Positions 1 to 7,024 of a stretch of 23,879 nt of DNA are shown here, piece after piece. The DNA comes from Candidatus Woesearchaeota archaeon (lineage in GTDB: Archaea; Nanobdellota; Nanobdellia; Woesearchaeales; UBA10216): assembly GCA_023269295.1 (NCBI GenBank), contig JAHFTU010000004.1:1-23879 (forward strand), in the 5' to 3' direction. The translations under genes and the position numbers were made by a program. The notes beneath the pieces were generated by a model. The model saw only the letters and a program-made list of their open reading frames with translations, ran no database searches and was not told where the DNA came from. How positions within the stretch are numbered: the first letter of the stretch is position 1; the number at the start of each line of letters is the position of its first letter.

Positions 1-190
1 TTATCACTCATTTTACTTACCTCTGAAACCTCAATCAAGCGTTGAGATTTCTCACGCCCAAGCTGAGAAATCACTACGTTAGTAGTGAGGAGGACAACTG
101 AGCGGAGCTGCGTAATTGCTCTTAGCGATTAGCGACCCTGCATGGCAGGGAAAAAGCATAATTTAGCAGCTCTGCGGTCCTCCGAGCCTT
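1..190 (-). ncRNA. candidate structured RNA or structured 5' leader, runs off the window
   Basis: On the minus strand a TATA box (204-211) is followed about 25 nt later by a chain of helices. A long irregular stem closes with 89-95 pairing 177-183 and continues with GAGCTGC pairing GCAGCTC. It carries a CCCTGC/GCAGGG tip at about 136-150. Three further hairpins follow: 72-77/82-87 with a 4-nt loop, 46-53/65-72 (8 bp, 11-nt loop) and 31-35/42-46. Four consecutive helices behind one promoter suggest a functional RNA. I do not recognise RNase P RNA, SRP RNA, tRNA or a C/D box sRNA. An alternative is a structured leader of a gene extending left: a minus-strand frame reading VISQLGREKSQRLIEVSEVS is open from the GTG near 87 to the edge. 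Confidence 0.4.
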
Positions 191-203
191 TCGTAAGAAG
201 TCG

Positions 204-211
204 TTTATATA
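204..211 (-). promoter_or_regulatory. TATA box (TATATAAA) for the left-edge structured transcript
   Basis: TATATAAA on the minus strand places a start near 180-185, just outside the long closing stem 89-183. The element is nearly symmetric, so it could also fire rightward, but no convincing gene begins at 230-240 on the plus strand. Confidence 0.45.
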
Positions 212-335
212 CTCTAGCCGGGCACATGTCCAGTGTCCAGTGCATGATCCCTTTTGCGAAAGCGGTCAATCGGAAAACTTAATATTGAAAGATTTACGGA
301 AATGTCCGGTGCTAATTACAAAAATAGTGAAAATT

Positions 336-431
336 TTACAAAAGCCCGCAGCTGTACAGGCCGGCTTTCCTGCCCTTGAGGGGCTTGAACTCTTCCAGTT
401 TCCTCGTGAGGGTGTTGTAAAACTTGAGCAT
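336..431 (-). pseudogene. cysS: 5' relic of cysteinyl-tRNA synthetase
   Basis: From the ATG at 431 the minus strand reads MLKFYNTLTRKLEEFKP, then LKGRKAGLYSCG, then two unrelated residues and a stop. This matches the N-terminus of cysteinyl-tRNA synthetase up to the first zinc-ligand Cys and its Gly (family pattern YNTLTR..EEF.P, then G.Y.CGPTVYD). The similarity ends where PTVYD should follow, and the whole Rossmann catalytic domain is missing. An upstream A/T-rich element (TTTAAAAGC, near 450-462) lies where a leaderless promoter would be. This looks like what is left after a deletion or rearrangement replaced the rest of the gene. It is too short to make an enzyme. Confidence 0.75.
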
Positions 432-496
432 GGCAGCACTAGCTAAAAATAAGCTTTTAAAGGTTTGCTGTGCCGTGGCACGTCCAGAGTAGCAAC

Positions 497-506
497 AAAT
501 AAAAAG
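497..506 (+). promoter_or_regulatory. TATA-like element for the cupin gene
   Basis: The A/T-rich box AAATAAAAAG lies about 27 bp before the ATG at 529, giving a start at or next to the start codon. No Shine-Dalgarno sequence is present. Confidence 0.45.
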
Positions 507-528
507 AGCTCCCTTCTCCCACGTGCGA

Positions 529-1269
529 ATGGCTGTTTTTGTTTATGCCGATAAAGCGTCGATTAGCCAAGACATTCAGGTCAGGCGCTTGCCTATTGCT
601 TCCCTTGGCACTTTCTATTCTGCGAGGCGTAGCGGCACATTGCTTGCCGCGGTGATAAAGCAGCAAGACGAGGTCGATTCAGCATGGCGACAGCAGCTTC
701 CCGAAAAGCTTGTAGACCGCGATTACTGTACAGTTGACCTCGGCGGCATCGAGTTCATAGTCATCGAAAGTGCCCTTGACATATGTGATAAGGTGCCTTC
801 CGGCTCTGAGGATTCTGACTCATATAAGGTTGGAAGCAATGACGACCTTGGTCTGTTAATACATTACATGGGCTCTGAAGCGTGGCATACTAATGATCCA
901 GTTGCCCACACTTCTGTGCATCACCATGAAGAGAGCACAGAGACTTATCTTCTGCTCCACGGCGCGGCTGCTATCGAGCTTCGCAACATCAATAATGGAG
1001 AGAGGAGGACTGTGAAGCCACTTGAGCTTGGTTCACACCAGCAAATAGGCTTTGTGAGGGGCGTTACAATACCATTGAACTGGCAGCATCCTGTTGTAAG
1101 CGTAGGAAAGCATTCAATAATGCTTATCTCAACAACTCCGCCGAACAACACGAAAAGCGACCACCACTATGACGGTCTTTTCAAAGATTTGTTCCATGAC
1201 GTCATTGCTTCTTACACACAAAGAACGCATGGTCCTTCTGCAACGGGCTTAATAGGCGGAAGTCAATGA
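529..1269 (+). CDS. cupin-fold protein of unknown substrate
   Basis: The C-terminal half carries a cupin signature: H133, H135 and E140 followed by G147 (HxH...E...G pattern, numbered from a GTG two codons upstream), then a second-motif-like stretch with P184 and H189. These are likely metal ligands of a small beta-barrel. The N-terminal 110 residues are not recognised. Members of the superfamily range from sugar isomerases to dioxygenases, so no reaction can be assigned. I chose the ATG at 529 over the GTG at 523 because an AAATAAAAAG box at 497-506 lies about 27 bp upstream, as in a leaderless mRNA. Its 3' end overlaps the convergent fibrillarin gene by 68 bp. No signal peptide is seen. Confidence 0.75.
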   Translation: MAVFVYADKASISQDIQVRRLPIASLGTFYSARRSGTLLAAVIKQQDEVDSAWRQQLPEKLVDRDYCTVDLGGIEFIVIESALDICDKVPSGSEDSDSYKVGSNDDLGLLIHYMGSEAWHTNDPVAHTSVHHHEESTETYLLLHGAAAIELRNINNGERRTVKPLELGSHQQIGFVRGVTIPLNWQHPVVSVGKHSIMLISTTPPNNTKSDHHYDGLFKDLFHDVIASYTQRTHGPSATGLIGGSQ

Positions 1270-1855
1270 TTGTGAACTTCTTTTCAAGCTCCTTCTTCGC
1301 AGCGAGGAATATTCCCTGCGGCTGCTGGAGCACGTCAATACTCCTTGCTTTTAACGCAAGCAGGCCAAAACCCTCAGGCTTCAGGAAAAGGCTGCAGTTC
1401 TTCACGAAGATTTCAATCTGGTTCTTCTGCGCAACGTCCTGATAAACAATATCCACAGAGCCAACAAGATTGTAGTAAGCTTCGGGATGGTTTGCGTCAG
1501 CCAGAAAGGGAAGGATGTTCTTCCTCTTTTCAGCAGCAAACACAAGGTCCCGCACAACCCTCGGCGCAGGGTCAACTCCGAAAACAATGCCCTCTGCTGC
1601 AATGTCTGAAATAAATGAAGGAGTGTAGCCATGGGCAGCGCCGAGATAGAGAACTTTTGAATTGCCCTTTATTGGCAACTCCGGAAGGCCCTTCACAATC
1701 GCTGCAGCCAGCTTGCTCCTCAAAGGATTCCAGCCACGGTATTCCTTACCGTCAGCAACAAGAAGCTCCTCATCAAACAATTGCTGCTGCGGCGCGCTGT
1801 TTAGAGTGTACAGCTTCCTGCCTTCCTGAAAAACGCCTTGGAATATCTGTTTCAT
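1202..1855 (-). CDS. flpA: fibrillarin-like rRNA/tRNA 2'-O-methyltransferase
   Basis: This is the SAM-dependent methyltransferase of the archaeal C/D box sRNP. With Nop5 and L7Ae it 2'-O-methylates rRNA and tRNA at guide-selected sites. The family blocks appear in order: VLYLGAAHGYTPSF (SAM loop; usually GAASGTT), PAPRVVRDL, the DANHPEAY segment, IVYQDVAQ, KARSID and the terminal KDHAFF. I chose the ATG at 1855, which begins MKQIFQGVF as the family does, giving 217 residues. A longer frame from 1885 would overlap nop5. The gene lies 5 bp after nop5, so the two are co-transcribed. The SAM loop has His-Gly-Tyr where Ser-Gly-Thr is usual. The 3' end overlaps the cupin gene. Confidence 0.95.
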   Translation of the reverse strand: MKQIFQGVFQEGRKLYTLNSAPQQQLFDEELLVADGKEYRGWNPLRSKLAAAIVKGLPELPIKGNSKVLYLGAAHGYTPSFISDIAAEGIVFGVDPAPRVVRDLVFAAEKRKNILPFLADANHPEAYYNLVGSVDIVYQDVAQKNQIEIFVKNCSLFLKPEGFGLLALKARSIDVLQQPQGIFLAAKKELEKKFTIIDFRLLSPLQKDHAFFVCKKQ

Positions 1856-1860
1856 TTTCG

Positions 1861-3033
1861 TTATTTTTTGATCAACCTTTCCCAAGTCGACAGCGGTCGA
1901 CTGGGCCCAGTCGCAGAAGGCGACTTGGGTTTGCGAAAAAGGGTGTGCAGCTGTTTTCTGCTGTCCAGCTTCTTATTCAGTTCAGCAAGCAATTTGTCAC
2001 CAATGAATTCGCCCTTGAAGTAGTCAACCCTTGCGGCAATTGAAATCTTGTCAGCAAGCAGCTTTGCAACCCTGCCCTGCTCCTGCCTGGAAGCTGAAGT
2101 CACGAGAGGATGGCTGTGCAGCACGCCTGCCTTCGGAGGCCGCTGCTTCTTGTCCTTAAGGTGCTTGAACAGCTCGCGCTCGGCTCCAATAAGCTGAATT
2201 GTTGAAGATGGAAGCATCGCAAGCCGCTGGAGCGAGCCGGCCTGCCCGATAAGCTCTGCGCCAGTTGAAGCGCCTGCGACAGCCGCAACGTTCGGGCAGT
2301 GCTTTTTCATGAGCTCTTCAATGTACTTTGCCAGCGATTTCCTGCTTTCGTACAGGCTTTTCACTGTTTCTGCGAAAGCGAGAATCCTGCCAACATCAGC
2401 CTTGCTTATAGGGGCGCCCATGCTGTCTTTTTCATTTATCTTGAGCCCTTTGAGAAGCTCGGCCTTGCTACTGCCAAGAATGCTTGTGATGAACTCCTCA
2501 TGGCCGGCTGCGCTAACTGATGCTTCAGGCAAGTAAAGCTCGTACCACTCCCTGAGCCGCTTGACAAGCATGTTCGCTGCCTTGTTGAGCTCATCAACAG
2601 AGGATGATGCCTGAATTATGAGGTTATCATCTGAAACAGAGGCAGCAACAGCTTTTTTTGTGAAGCTGATGACAATGTCGCGAAGCTTCCTGAACTCCTC
2701 TTCTGCTACAGAAGATGCAGATGCAAGCTTCTTGGCATCCTGAGAAAATGAGACATCAGCCAGCTTCTCTTTCTTGAAGCCGAGAACAACAGCTGCCTTT
2801 CCCTCTCCTGCAGCTTTCTTTACCGCTGCAGTTTCTTCAGGCAGCCACTCGCCTTTTGCCAAGGCAGCAATGGCAGCTTCCGGGCTGGCAACCTTTATTT
2901 TCTGGAGAAGCTTGAGGTTGGCGTCAAATAAGAACACTGCGGTTGGGACAGAATACAAGAATACTGCTTCTTTTGCCTTCCAGGCATTTTCTGCCGGCGC
3001 TTTCGCATGCTGCACTATACGGGAGTTTTCCAT
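1861..3033 (-). CDS. nop5: Nop5 (NOP56/58-like), C/D box sRNP scaffold
   Basis: The protein bridges the C/D guide RNA, L7Ae and fibrillarin. The C-terminal Nop domain is clear, with AELIGQAGSLQRLAMLPSST, then QLIGAERELFKHL, PPKAGVLHSHPLV and AARVDYFKGEF. A central coiled-coil region (roughly residues 110-240) and an N-terminal fibrillarin-binding domain precede it. The length, 390 residues, is usual. The last 25 residues (RKPKSPSATGPSRPLSTWERLIKK) are encoded by a dense inverted repeat and do not look like the usual Lys-rich tail. It is the first gene of a two-gene operon with flpA. A TTTATTAA box 25-32 bp upstream suggests a leaderless mRNA starting at or near 3033. Confidence 0.95.
   Translation of the reverse strand: MENSRIVQHAKAPAENAWKAKEAVFLYSVPTAVFLFDANLKLLQKIKVASPEAAIAALAKGEWLPEETAAVKKAAGEGKAAVVLGFKKEKLADVSFSQDAKKLASASSVAEEEFRKLRDIVISFTKKAVAASVSDDNLIIQASSSVDELNKAANMLVKRLREWYELYLPEASVSAAGHEEFITSILGSSKAELLKGLKINEKDSMGAPISKADVGRILAFAETVKSLYESRKSLAKYIEELMKKHCPNVAAVAGASTGAELIGQAGSLQRLAMLPSSTIQLIGAERELFKHLKDKKQRPPKAGVLHSHPLVTSASRQEQGRVAKLLADKISIAARVDYFKGEFIGDKLLAELNKKLDSRKQLHTLFRKPKSPSATGPSRPLSTWERLIKK
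1881..1929. repeat. nested palindrome inside the 3' end of nop5
   Basis: CCCAAGTCG at 1881-1889 is the exact reverse complement of CGACTTGGG at 1921-1929. The 16-bp perfect palindrome CGACTGGGCCCAGTCG sits between them at 1898-1913. In RNA this gives a stem with an inner hairpin, just before the nop5 stop codon and the flpA start. Confidence 0.8.
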
Positions 3034-3057
3034 TCTTCATTTGCGAATTTCTGAAGG

Positions 3058-3065
3058 TTAATAAA
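3058..3065 (-). promoter_or_regulatory. TATA box of the nop5-flpA operon
   Basis: TTTATTAA on the minus strand lies 25-32 bp upstream of the nop5 ATG at 3033, the spacing expected for a leaderless archaeal transcript. Confidence 0.6.
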
Positions 3066-3178
3066 GGTTTGCAACAAAAGAAAAACTGAAGCACGTGCAG
3101 AATTCGTGCATAATCTACAATGACCAAGGAGGGTGGCAAAAATAATAAATAGCAGACTAAAACCCTTGATAGTAAAAA

Positions 3179-4333
3179 ATGCCCCTTACTACAAGACAGA
3201 AAGAAGTTTTACAGCAATGCGCCGAGCTTATGGGACAAAACGGCGGTCTTTATTACAAAGGTTTGCCTTTAGATTCACGCATTATCGGAGCAGACGGTGA
3301 TGATGGCACTAAATTACGTGTGAACTCGCATGATGTTTTGGAAAGGGCCTTAGCCCAGTATGGTCTGAATGGTTCTGTTGGGGAGTCTATCCACGAATTA
3401 GTATCTAGAGGAGAAATTAGCATGCATATAAGGGTACCTAATCCTATCAAACCAAACCTTACTGAACGCGAAAGGCTGGTTTTAGAAGCTACGGCAACAG
3501 TTTTAGTTCAAAGAGGCGGATACTTCCATGGTCACGTAAACGAGGTCAGTGAATTAGTAGGCATGCCTAACAGGAAAACCCGTGATGTCATTGCAACGTT
3601 GAGTTCTAAGTTTAATGCACGGAACATAGAAGAGGCTGTAGTGAAGGCTGTCGTTTGGGGAGCAACCGACCCTAAGGAATTGTTTGGAGACCAAATTCCT
3701 AAGCCTTTGATTGCTGTTGCTAACCTCTGGTTGCATACAAGGCTTAAAGGTGCTATGGGCACAGCGCCCAGTTATGGCGAAAACCTAACAGATGCTGAAA
3801 AGGACATTGCCTTGGAATTGATAAGGAGAACTGGCCTAAACGGAGGCCTTTACTGGGAGTGGTGGCAAGATGTGGCCGGTGTAACTGGAAAAAGTTATAA
3901 CGCGGTTGCGCACATTATTCGCCACATGCGCCAAAGGTTTGGCACTGATAAGGTTGGCGTGATTTTATATGGCGTGGGCAAGCACTTAAAAAGGCCGGTA
4001 GTTGTTAAATTGCCGCCTAGAGTTGATATTAATATTGCCGAAGTTGAGCGCACAATAATGCTAGAAACTGCAAGAATCCTTCTTCCCGCAGGAGGAATTT
4101 ATCACAATCACCTCAAAGACATCAGTAACAGGGTCCATTACGCTGTAGGTACGCTCAGGAATGTTAATCGCGAGGTTATTAGAAAAACAAAAACGGAAAA
4201 TACTGGGCAAGCTGTGGCGTCCCTTATTGCGCATGGTGTCATTCCCCTCTATCAGTTAAATCTTGATGTGAAAACTACTCCCGCGCTTGAGGCCATAGTC
4301 ACAGCAATGGGGAGAGCAGATTATAAAGTGTGA
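3179..4333 (+). CDS. protein of four tandem LuxR/GerE-like helix-turn-helix units
   Basis: I do not recognise this 384-residue protein as a named family. It is built from four repeats starting near residues 3, 94, 203 and 284. Each begins with an LTxxE-like helix (LTTRQKEVL, LTERERLVL, LTDAEKDIA, INIAEVERT). A Gly-Gly-x-Tyr or Phe element follows about 20 residues later (G22-23, G113-114, G222-223, G305-306). Next come a second helix pair and, in repeats 2 and 4, an AV...A..G ending. The order resembles the bacterial LuxR/GerE C-terminal HTH (LTxRExEVL ... AVxxAxxxG), with a longer middle. No sensor domain, membrane segment or nuclease motif is visible. Codon use (TTA, AGT, CGT) is richer in A/T at third positions than in its neighbours. 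An AATAATAAAT box lies 29-38 bp upstream. The E1-like gene follows after 12 bp. Confidence 0.7.
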   Translation: MPLTTRQKEVLQQCAELMGQNGGLYYKGLPLDSRIIGADGDDGTKLRVNSHDVLERALAQYGLNGSVGESIHELVSRGEISMHIRVPNPIKPNLTERERLVLEATATVLVQRGGYFHGHVNEVSELVGMPNRKTRDVIATLSSKFNARNIEEAVVKAVVWGATDPKELFGDQIPKPLIAVANLWLHTRLKGAMGTAPSYGENLTDAEKDIALELIRRTGLNGGLYWEWWQDVAGVTGKSYNAVAHIIRHMRQRFGTDKVGVILYGVGKHLKRPVVVKLPPRVDINIAEVERTIMLETARILLPAGGIYHNHLKDISNRVHYAVGTLRNVNREVIRKTKTENTGQAVASLIAHGVIPLYQLNLDVKTTPALEAIVTAMGRADYKV

Positions 4334-4345
4334 AGTGAAAAGGCG

Positions 4346-5338
4346 ATGAGTGTGAAGTCCCGTTACAATAGGCAGGAACTCCTATCTTTTATTGGAAAAA
4401 GCGGGCAGCAGAAACTTTTGGAAGGCAGTGTGGCTGTTGTCGGACTTGGAGCGCTTGGCACAGTGGCTGCTGAGATTCTCGCACGAGCTGGTGTAGGAAA
4501 GCTTGTGATTGTAGACAGGGATATTGTAGAAATTACGGATTTGCAGAGGCAGCTGCTTTATGATGAGGGCGATGTTGGCAAGCCCAAGGCTTTGGCTACT
4601 GCTGGCAAGCTCAGGAGGATTAATTCTGAAATTGCAATAGTTTCGGCTGCTGCTGATATTGACCGCAAAAACATCTCAAAAACCGTTGGGAAGCCTGATG
4701 TTGTGCTGGACTGCACCGACAACCTTGAAACGCGGTTTCTCATCAATGAATATTGCCTCAAAAACAAGCTGGTTTGGGTTCATGCTGCAGCAATAAGGGA
4801 AACTGCACAGTTAATGGCTTTTGATTTTCGCGCCACTAATCAGCAGCCTTGCTTTTCGTGCATATTCGGAAACTCTGCTGCCGAAGGAACCTGCGATACT
4901 GTTGGAGTGCTCAGCTCGGCAACAGCAATCATAGCGGCCATGCAGGCAACAGCAGCTATCAAGTTGCTTATCGGATTTGCCGCCACACCTGAAATGCTGA
5001 GGCTGAACGTATTGCAAAACGAACTAACTAAAATAGCTGTCAAGAAAAATCCCAATTGCAGCAGTTGCGGTAAAGATAGCAAATATAATTATCTTGGCGG
5101 CAGGAAAACCAAGAGTGCTGTTGTGATGTGCGGCAGGGGCTCTTACCAGATAAAAGGGAAAACTGTGGATGTTGCAAAATTAAAATTGCGGCTGCTGCGA
5201 ATGGAAGAAAATGTTGCTGACTTTGGCGAGTGCATCAGCTTCCGAAACATTACTCTTTTCAAGGATGGCAGGGCGCTCATAAAAGCAGATTCTGCTGAGA
5301 AAGCGAAGGCAGACTACGCAAGATATGTCGGCGCATGA
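4346..5338 (+). CDS. E1-like adenylyltransferase (ThiF/MoeB/HesA family)
   Basis: Enzymes of this family adenylate the C-terminus of a ubiquitin-like or sulfur-carrier protein for thiolation, molybdopterin or thiamine synthesis, or protein conjugation. Visible are the nucleotide loop VVGLGALGT (31-39), the IVDRDIVEITDLQRQLLY segment (55-72) with the usual Asp and Arg, and DCTDNLETR (122-130). The zinc pairs are C169/C172 and C238/C241. The segment GTCDTVGVL includes C183 at the position of the thioester Cys of ThiF and archaeal UbaA. After residue 255 there is an extra domain of about 75 residues (KSAVVMCGRGSYQIKG onward) that is not part of the MoeB core. No ubiquitin-like partner is encoded nearby. 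It follows the HTH-repeat gene by 12 bp, and the two may be co-transcribed. Confidence 0.9.
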   Translation: MSVKSRYNRQELLSFIGKSGQQKLLEGSVAVVGLGALGTVAAEILARAGVGKLVIVDRDIVEITDLQRQLLYDEGDVGKPKALATAGKLRRINSEIAIVSAAADIDRKNISKTVGKPDVVLDCTDNLETRFLINEYCLKNKLVWVHAAAIRETAQLMAFDFRATNQQPCFSCIFGNSAAEGTCDTVGVLSSATAIIAAMQATAAIKLLIGFAATPEMLRLNVLQNELTKIAVKKNPNCSSCGKDSKYNYLGGRKTKSAVVMCGRGSYQIKGKTVDVAKLKLRLLRMEENVADFGECISFRNITLFKDGRALIKADSAEKAKADYARYVGA

Positions 5339-5341
5339 TTG

Positions 5342-5761
5342 CTATTTTGATTCCTTAATCTTGAAATCCGAAGCTGGCCTTTTCAGCTCGCGCAGCCAGA
5401 GAAGGCCAATCTTGATAAGCTCCTTGTTGAAGGCGTCTGAAAGCTTGTACGTCTTCTTGTAAAGGTCATAGTCAATCATGCCCATGCTCTTCATCGGAGT
5501 CAGAATCCTGTCGTAGAACTGGCGCTTGTTGTAGGAAAGCTTGACATTCTTGCCCTCATAGCCTGGCTCGTCAATCTCAGTGACCATCTGGCCATCATGG
5601 AGCTTGGTGGCAAAGAAAGACATCTCGGTCTTGTTAATCTCGCCGTTCTTGCCCTTCATTGTCTTGATGAGAACCTTGGCAACTATCTTCTGCTGGGTTG
5701 TAGCAAAAACTACCTCGAAGATATCTTCCGGCAAATGGAACTGGTCAAAAAGTATTACCAT
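5342..5761 (-). CDS. conserved-looking small protein, possible winged helix
   Basis: I do not recognise this 139-residue protein. The middle (NKRQFYDRILTPMKSMGMID, followed by a Tyr/Lys-rich turn) has the helix-helix-wing feel of an archaeal winged-helix domain. The C-terminus is Lys-rich. No Cys pairs, signal peptide or membrane segment is seen. A TTAAAAG element at 5781-5787 lies about 24 bp before the ATG, supporting this start and a leaderless mRNA. The stop codon is 3 bp from that of the convergent E1-like gene. Confidence 0.7.
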   Translation of the reverse strand: MVILFDQFHLPEDIFEVVFATTQQKIVAKVLIKTMKGKNGEINKTEMSFFATKLHDGQMVTEIDEPGYEGKNVKLSYNKRQFYDRILTPMKSMGMIDYDLYKKTYKLSDAFNKELIKIGLLWLRELKRPASDFKIKESK

Positions 5762-5861
5762 TCAGTTCATCTCAGCAGAGCTTTTAACCTGACAAACTCC
5801 TCTCTGCAAATCCACCCCAACTATCTTCCTAGTACTGAATACCACTATATAAAGATTACGC

Positions 5862-5892
5862 TTACCTATACTGATATACCTATTTAAGGTAT
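5862..5892. promoter_or_regulatory. TACCTAT repeats and palindrome at the DHH gene promoter
   Basis: TACCTAT occurs at 5863-5869 and 5877-5883 (14-bp period), and ATACCT (5876-5881) forms a palindrome with AGGTAT (5887-5892) across a TATTTAA box. The arrangement fits an operator overlapping a TATA element upstream of the gene at 5951. Other A/T boxes lie at 5846-5852 (TATATAA) and near 5920-5930. Confidence 0.35.
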
Positions 5893-5950
5893 TAACCAAC
5901 TCTCCCGAATATGGAAATTAATTAATACTAACCCAAATACGCAACTGCAG

Positions 5951-7012
5951 ATGGGATTAACACCAAAAGAGTACGAGGCAATCAGGAATGAGCTAAAAGC
6001 TGCTGAAAAGCCATTCTTCCTGTTCCATGATGACCCTGACGGGCTTACTTCCTTCCTGCTGCTGAAGCGCTTTATTGGCAAGGGCTATGGCATGATGGTC
6101 AAGGCCGAGCCCAACATCAATGACAGGTTCTTGGCTGCAGTGAAGAATGCCGCACCTGATTCAATTTTTGCTGTTGATGTAGCGCTGATGCAGCAGTCAT
6201 TTGTCGACACTGTGAAGAGCGAGGCATTTGGAGTCAAAAACATTATCTGGATAGACCACCACCAGCCAGTCAAGCTCACTGGAGTAAAATACTTCAACCC
6301 AAGGCTGCATTCACATCTTGACAATCCTCCGGCAAGCTACCTGTGCTGGAAAGTAGCTGAGGAAAAAAACAAGGATTACTTCTGGCTTGCAATGGCAGGA
6401 ATAATAAGCGACTGGCACATGCCTGAATTTGCTGATGAATTCAGGAAAGCTTATCCGCAGCTGCTGCCAAAGCCCATGACTGCAGAGGAAGCGCTCTTCA
6501 CAACAGACATTGGCAAGCTTGGCAGGATATTCTCATTCATGCTCAAGGGCCCGACATCGGAAGCAATGGCCTGTGTCAGGGCGCTTGAGAAGGTTACAGA
6601 CCCTTATGAAATACTCAACCGGACCACGAGCCATGGCAAATTCATCTATCACCAGTTCAAGAAAATAAATTCTGATTACGAGAAACTGCTTGCTGCCGCA
6701 AAAGAGGCGGCTGACAACAGCAATGACAAAAAATTCCTCATATTCACTTACAAAGGAAAGCAGAGCTTCTCCGGAGACCTGGCCAACGAACTGCTCTTCC
6801 TCTACCATGACAGAATCCTCGTTGTCGGCAGGGAAAGGCAGGACTACTACATGCTAAGCTTCCGCGCCAGGAACGTTCCAGTCCTTCCAGCCCTCAAAAA
6901 GGCGCTGGTCGGCATCGACGGCTACGGAGGAGGCCACGAGAACGCATCTGGCGGCTCAGTCAACAAAAAAGACTTTGAGAGGTTCATTGAGAAGTTTAAG
7001 GCGGAGTTTTGA
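5951..7012 (+). CDS. DHH/DHHA1-family phosphoesterase, RecJ-like
   Basis: The motifs of the DHH superfamily are in order: H26-x-D28-x-D30-G (FHDDPDG), D76 in AVDVAL, D102-H103-H104 (WIDHHQP) and D154 in GIISDW. A C-terminal DHHA1 substrate-binding region ends with GGGHENASGG (about 325-335). These residues bind two metals. Family members are single-strand exonucleases (RecJ, archaeal GAN) or cyclic-dinucleotide and oligonucleotide phosphodiesterases. At 353 residues with no OB domain, a short archaeal RecJ-like or nanoRNase role is most likely, but the substrate cannot be decided from sequence. The HAD gene follows 12 bp later, so they are probably co-transcribed. Confidence 0.9.
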   Translation: MGLTPKEYEAIRNELKAAEKPFFLFHDDPDGLTSFLLLKRFIGKGYGMMVKAEPNINDRFLAAVKNAAPDSIFAVDVALMQQSFVDTVKSEAFGVKNIIWIDHHQPVKLTGVKYFNPRLHSHLDNPPASYLCWKVAEEKNKDYFWLAMAGIISDWHMPEFADEFRKAYPQLLPKPMTAEEALFTTDIGKLGRIFSFMLKGPTSEAMACVRALEKVTDPYEILNRTTSHGKFIYHQFKKINSDYEKLLAAAKEAADNSNDKKFLIFTYKGKQSFSGDLANELLFLYHDRILVVGRERQDYYMLSFRARNVPVLPALKKALVGIDGYGGGHENASGGSVNKKDFERFIEKFKAEF

Positions 7013-7024
7013 TAAAACGGCAAA

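Noticed and set aside
229..244. Tandem GTCCAGT repeat
   Set aside because: There are only two short copies; too little to mean anything alone.
240..446. 68-codon plus-strand open frame
   Set aside because: It lies antisense to the cysS relic, its start has no ribosome binding site, and the sequence shows no protein-like pattern.
1615..2043. 142-codon plus-strand open frame across nop5 and flpA
   Set aside because: It is antisense to two firmly identified genes; the Ser/Gln-rich product is a shadow.
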